This document shows positions 63,601 through 64,000 of a stretch of 64,000 nt of DNA, piece by piece. The position numbers and the translations under genes were made by a program. This stretch comes from Halichondria panicea. Lineage: Eukaryota; Porifera; Demospongiae; Suberitida; Halichondriidae. The notes below the pieces were generated by a model. The model was not told where the DNA came from, searched no databases, and worked only from the letters and a program-made list of their open reading frames with translations. Every line of letters begins with the position of its first letter. The stretch's first letter is position 1. The DNA is taken from positions 4,948,646 to 5,012,645 of the forward strand of contig NC_087391.1 of the NCBI RefSeq assembly GCF_963675165.1, read 5' to 3'.

Positions 63601-64000
63601 CCTTCCATTGATATAGGAAGACGAAGACGATATTTTTCTGGGCCTCAGTATTTGTTATACACTGACTAGTAAATGTCATGGTCTTGTTATACACTAACTA
63701 GTAAATGTCATGGTCTTGTTATACACTAACTAGTAAATGTCATGGTCTTGCAAGTGTGTAGATTGTACGAGCTGCCATTTGAATATTACGCAGAATACGT
63801 AATTATGTTTAAACACAATAGATCCCAAACACTTGAAATTTTCTCATATTCAAATGGCAGCTCATACGATACTTAAACGTAAGATTTTATATTATCTGCT
63901 TGCATTCTACAGAGCCTGATGAGCAAGCCCCACCCACTGTGATGCCCTCCTCCGCCACCTCTGTCCTCATCACCTGGCTCGAGCCCGAGGCACCGAATGG
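57677..64000 (+). CDS. USH2A: usherin (USH2A) homologue, 5' part; continues beyond window
   Basis: Exons 57677-58122, 58383-58687, 58847-58910, 59125-59401, 59916-60106, 60580-60783, 61350-61627, 61733-62873, 63104-63270, 63913 onward. The ATG at 57677 (MRTPSLLLVSVLLACYFKLN) starts a signal peptide. The domain order is that of usherin: a LamG-like jelly roll (about 120-310, GFSFSAWINQDPG), a laminin N-terminal domain (about 380-580, GWISSPGQRDVNITFTLTD), ten laminin-type EGF modules from CACNGHSARCGADIDSVCDC to GFQQLEASNPFGC, then a fibronectin III domain (SATSVLITWLEPEAPNG) at the right edge. Vertebrate usherin also has ten laminin EGF modules. A huge extracellular adhesion protein, found at ciliary links and basement membranes in vertebrates; its role here is unknown. 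Confidence 0.93.
60846..61033. mobile_element. 188-bp MITE in usherin intron
   Basis: Left end TACCGTACAGCGGGTATATT then TCGAGGGTATAAA; the right end ACTTTATACCCTCGAAATAT then ACTCGCT is its inverted copy. Related to the MITE at 9856 through TACCGTA.AGCGGGTA. Internal TCGCGAACATTTATACCCAC repeats the motif. No coding capacity. Confidence 0.7.
61138..61347. repeat. 210-bp (CT)n/CCCTCT pyrimidine tract ending at a splice acceptor
   Basis: Pure pyrimidine on the coding strand with a higher-order unit of about 40 bp (TCTCTCTCCCTCTCCC). It runs directly into CCTCAG before exon 61350-61627, so it forms an extreme polypyrimidine tract. Confidence 0.9.
63296..63489. repeat. 26-bp minisatellite, about 7 copies, usherin intron
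   Basis: Unit TGTACCCCCTCAGGCAATAC plus GTGTTG or GTGTAC. It starts about 25 bp after the donor of exon 63104-63270. Each unit has a CCCCCTCAG/G that looks like a splice acceptor. Confidence 0.9.
63650..63747. repeat. 32-bp tandem triplicate
   Basis: TATACACTAACTAGTAAATG plus TCATGGTCTTGT occurs three times with one substitution. Confidence 0.9.
63764..63867. mobile_element. 104-bp inverted-repeat element in usherin intron
   Basis: GTACGAGCTGCCATTTGAAT at the left and ATTCAAATGGCAGCTCATAC at the right are near-perfect inverted arms of about 22 bp around a 60-bp AT-rich centre; MITE-like. Confidence 0.7.

Overview
The window is animal nuclear DNA. It carries intron-rich genes with GT..AG introns of mostly 50-600 bp and metazoan families (TRAF7, EXOC5, atlastin, anoctamin, RAB4, usherin, a neuroglobin-like globin). 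Dense, mostly one-to-one orthologous genes with short introns, many small hairpin elements and minisatellites suggest a non-bilaterian animal, most likely a sponge. That placement is inference and was not tested by search. I assembled the gene models by hand from splice sites and homology. For every complete model the exon lengths sum to a multiple of three.

Layout. 58-3710 (-): TRAF7-like RING/WD40 ubiquitin ligase, running off the left edge. 3957-16941 (+): EXOC5/Sec10 in 21 exons, sharing a 246-bp divergent promoter interval with TRAF7. Its 4.8-kb intron 13 (9330-14157) holds a tandem family of tiny antisense genes with a two-repeat protein (three intact copies, two broken). 17127-19580 (-): single-exon 817-aa membrane protein with acidic repeats. 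19581-23063: repeat-rich, including a 520-bp foldback element. 23064-30502 (+): glycogen phosphorylase, 18 exons.

31063-32387 (-): two tandem selenoprotein W genes, each with an in-frame TGA in a CGGU motif and a SECIS-like hairpin downstream. 32556-34052 (-): ADAT3, with a tRNA-Glu(TTC) gene in an intron. 34360-36333 (-): RAB4. 37133-40836 (+): atlastin. 41260-45661 (-): anoctamin of the ANO10 type. 46561-47506 (+): neuroglobin-like globin with ancestral intron positions. 50216-53536 (-) and 54192-57208 (+): two head-to-head serine palmitoyltransferase SPTLC2-type genes that share near-identical blocks including introns, a sign of gene conversion. 57677-64000 (+): usherin (USH2A) homologue, cut by the right edge.

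The genes are mostly housekeeping: membrane traffic and ER shape (EXOC5, RAB4, atlastin), membrane lipids (anoctamin, SPTLC2), glycogen use, redox and oxygen binding (selenoprotein W, globin), tRNA editing and matrix adhesion. They do not form one pathway. The most unusual content is the antisense repeat-peptide family inside EXOC5, followed by the selenoprotein W duplication and the SPTLC2 conversion tracts.
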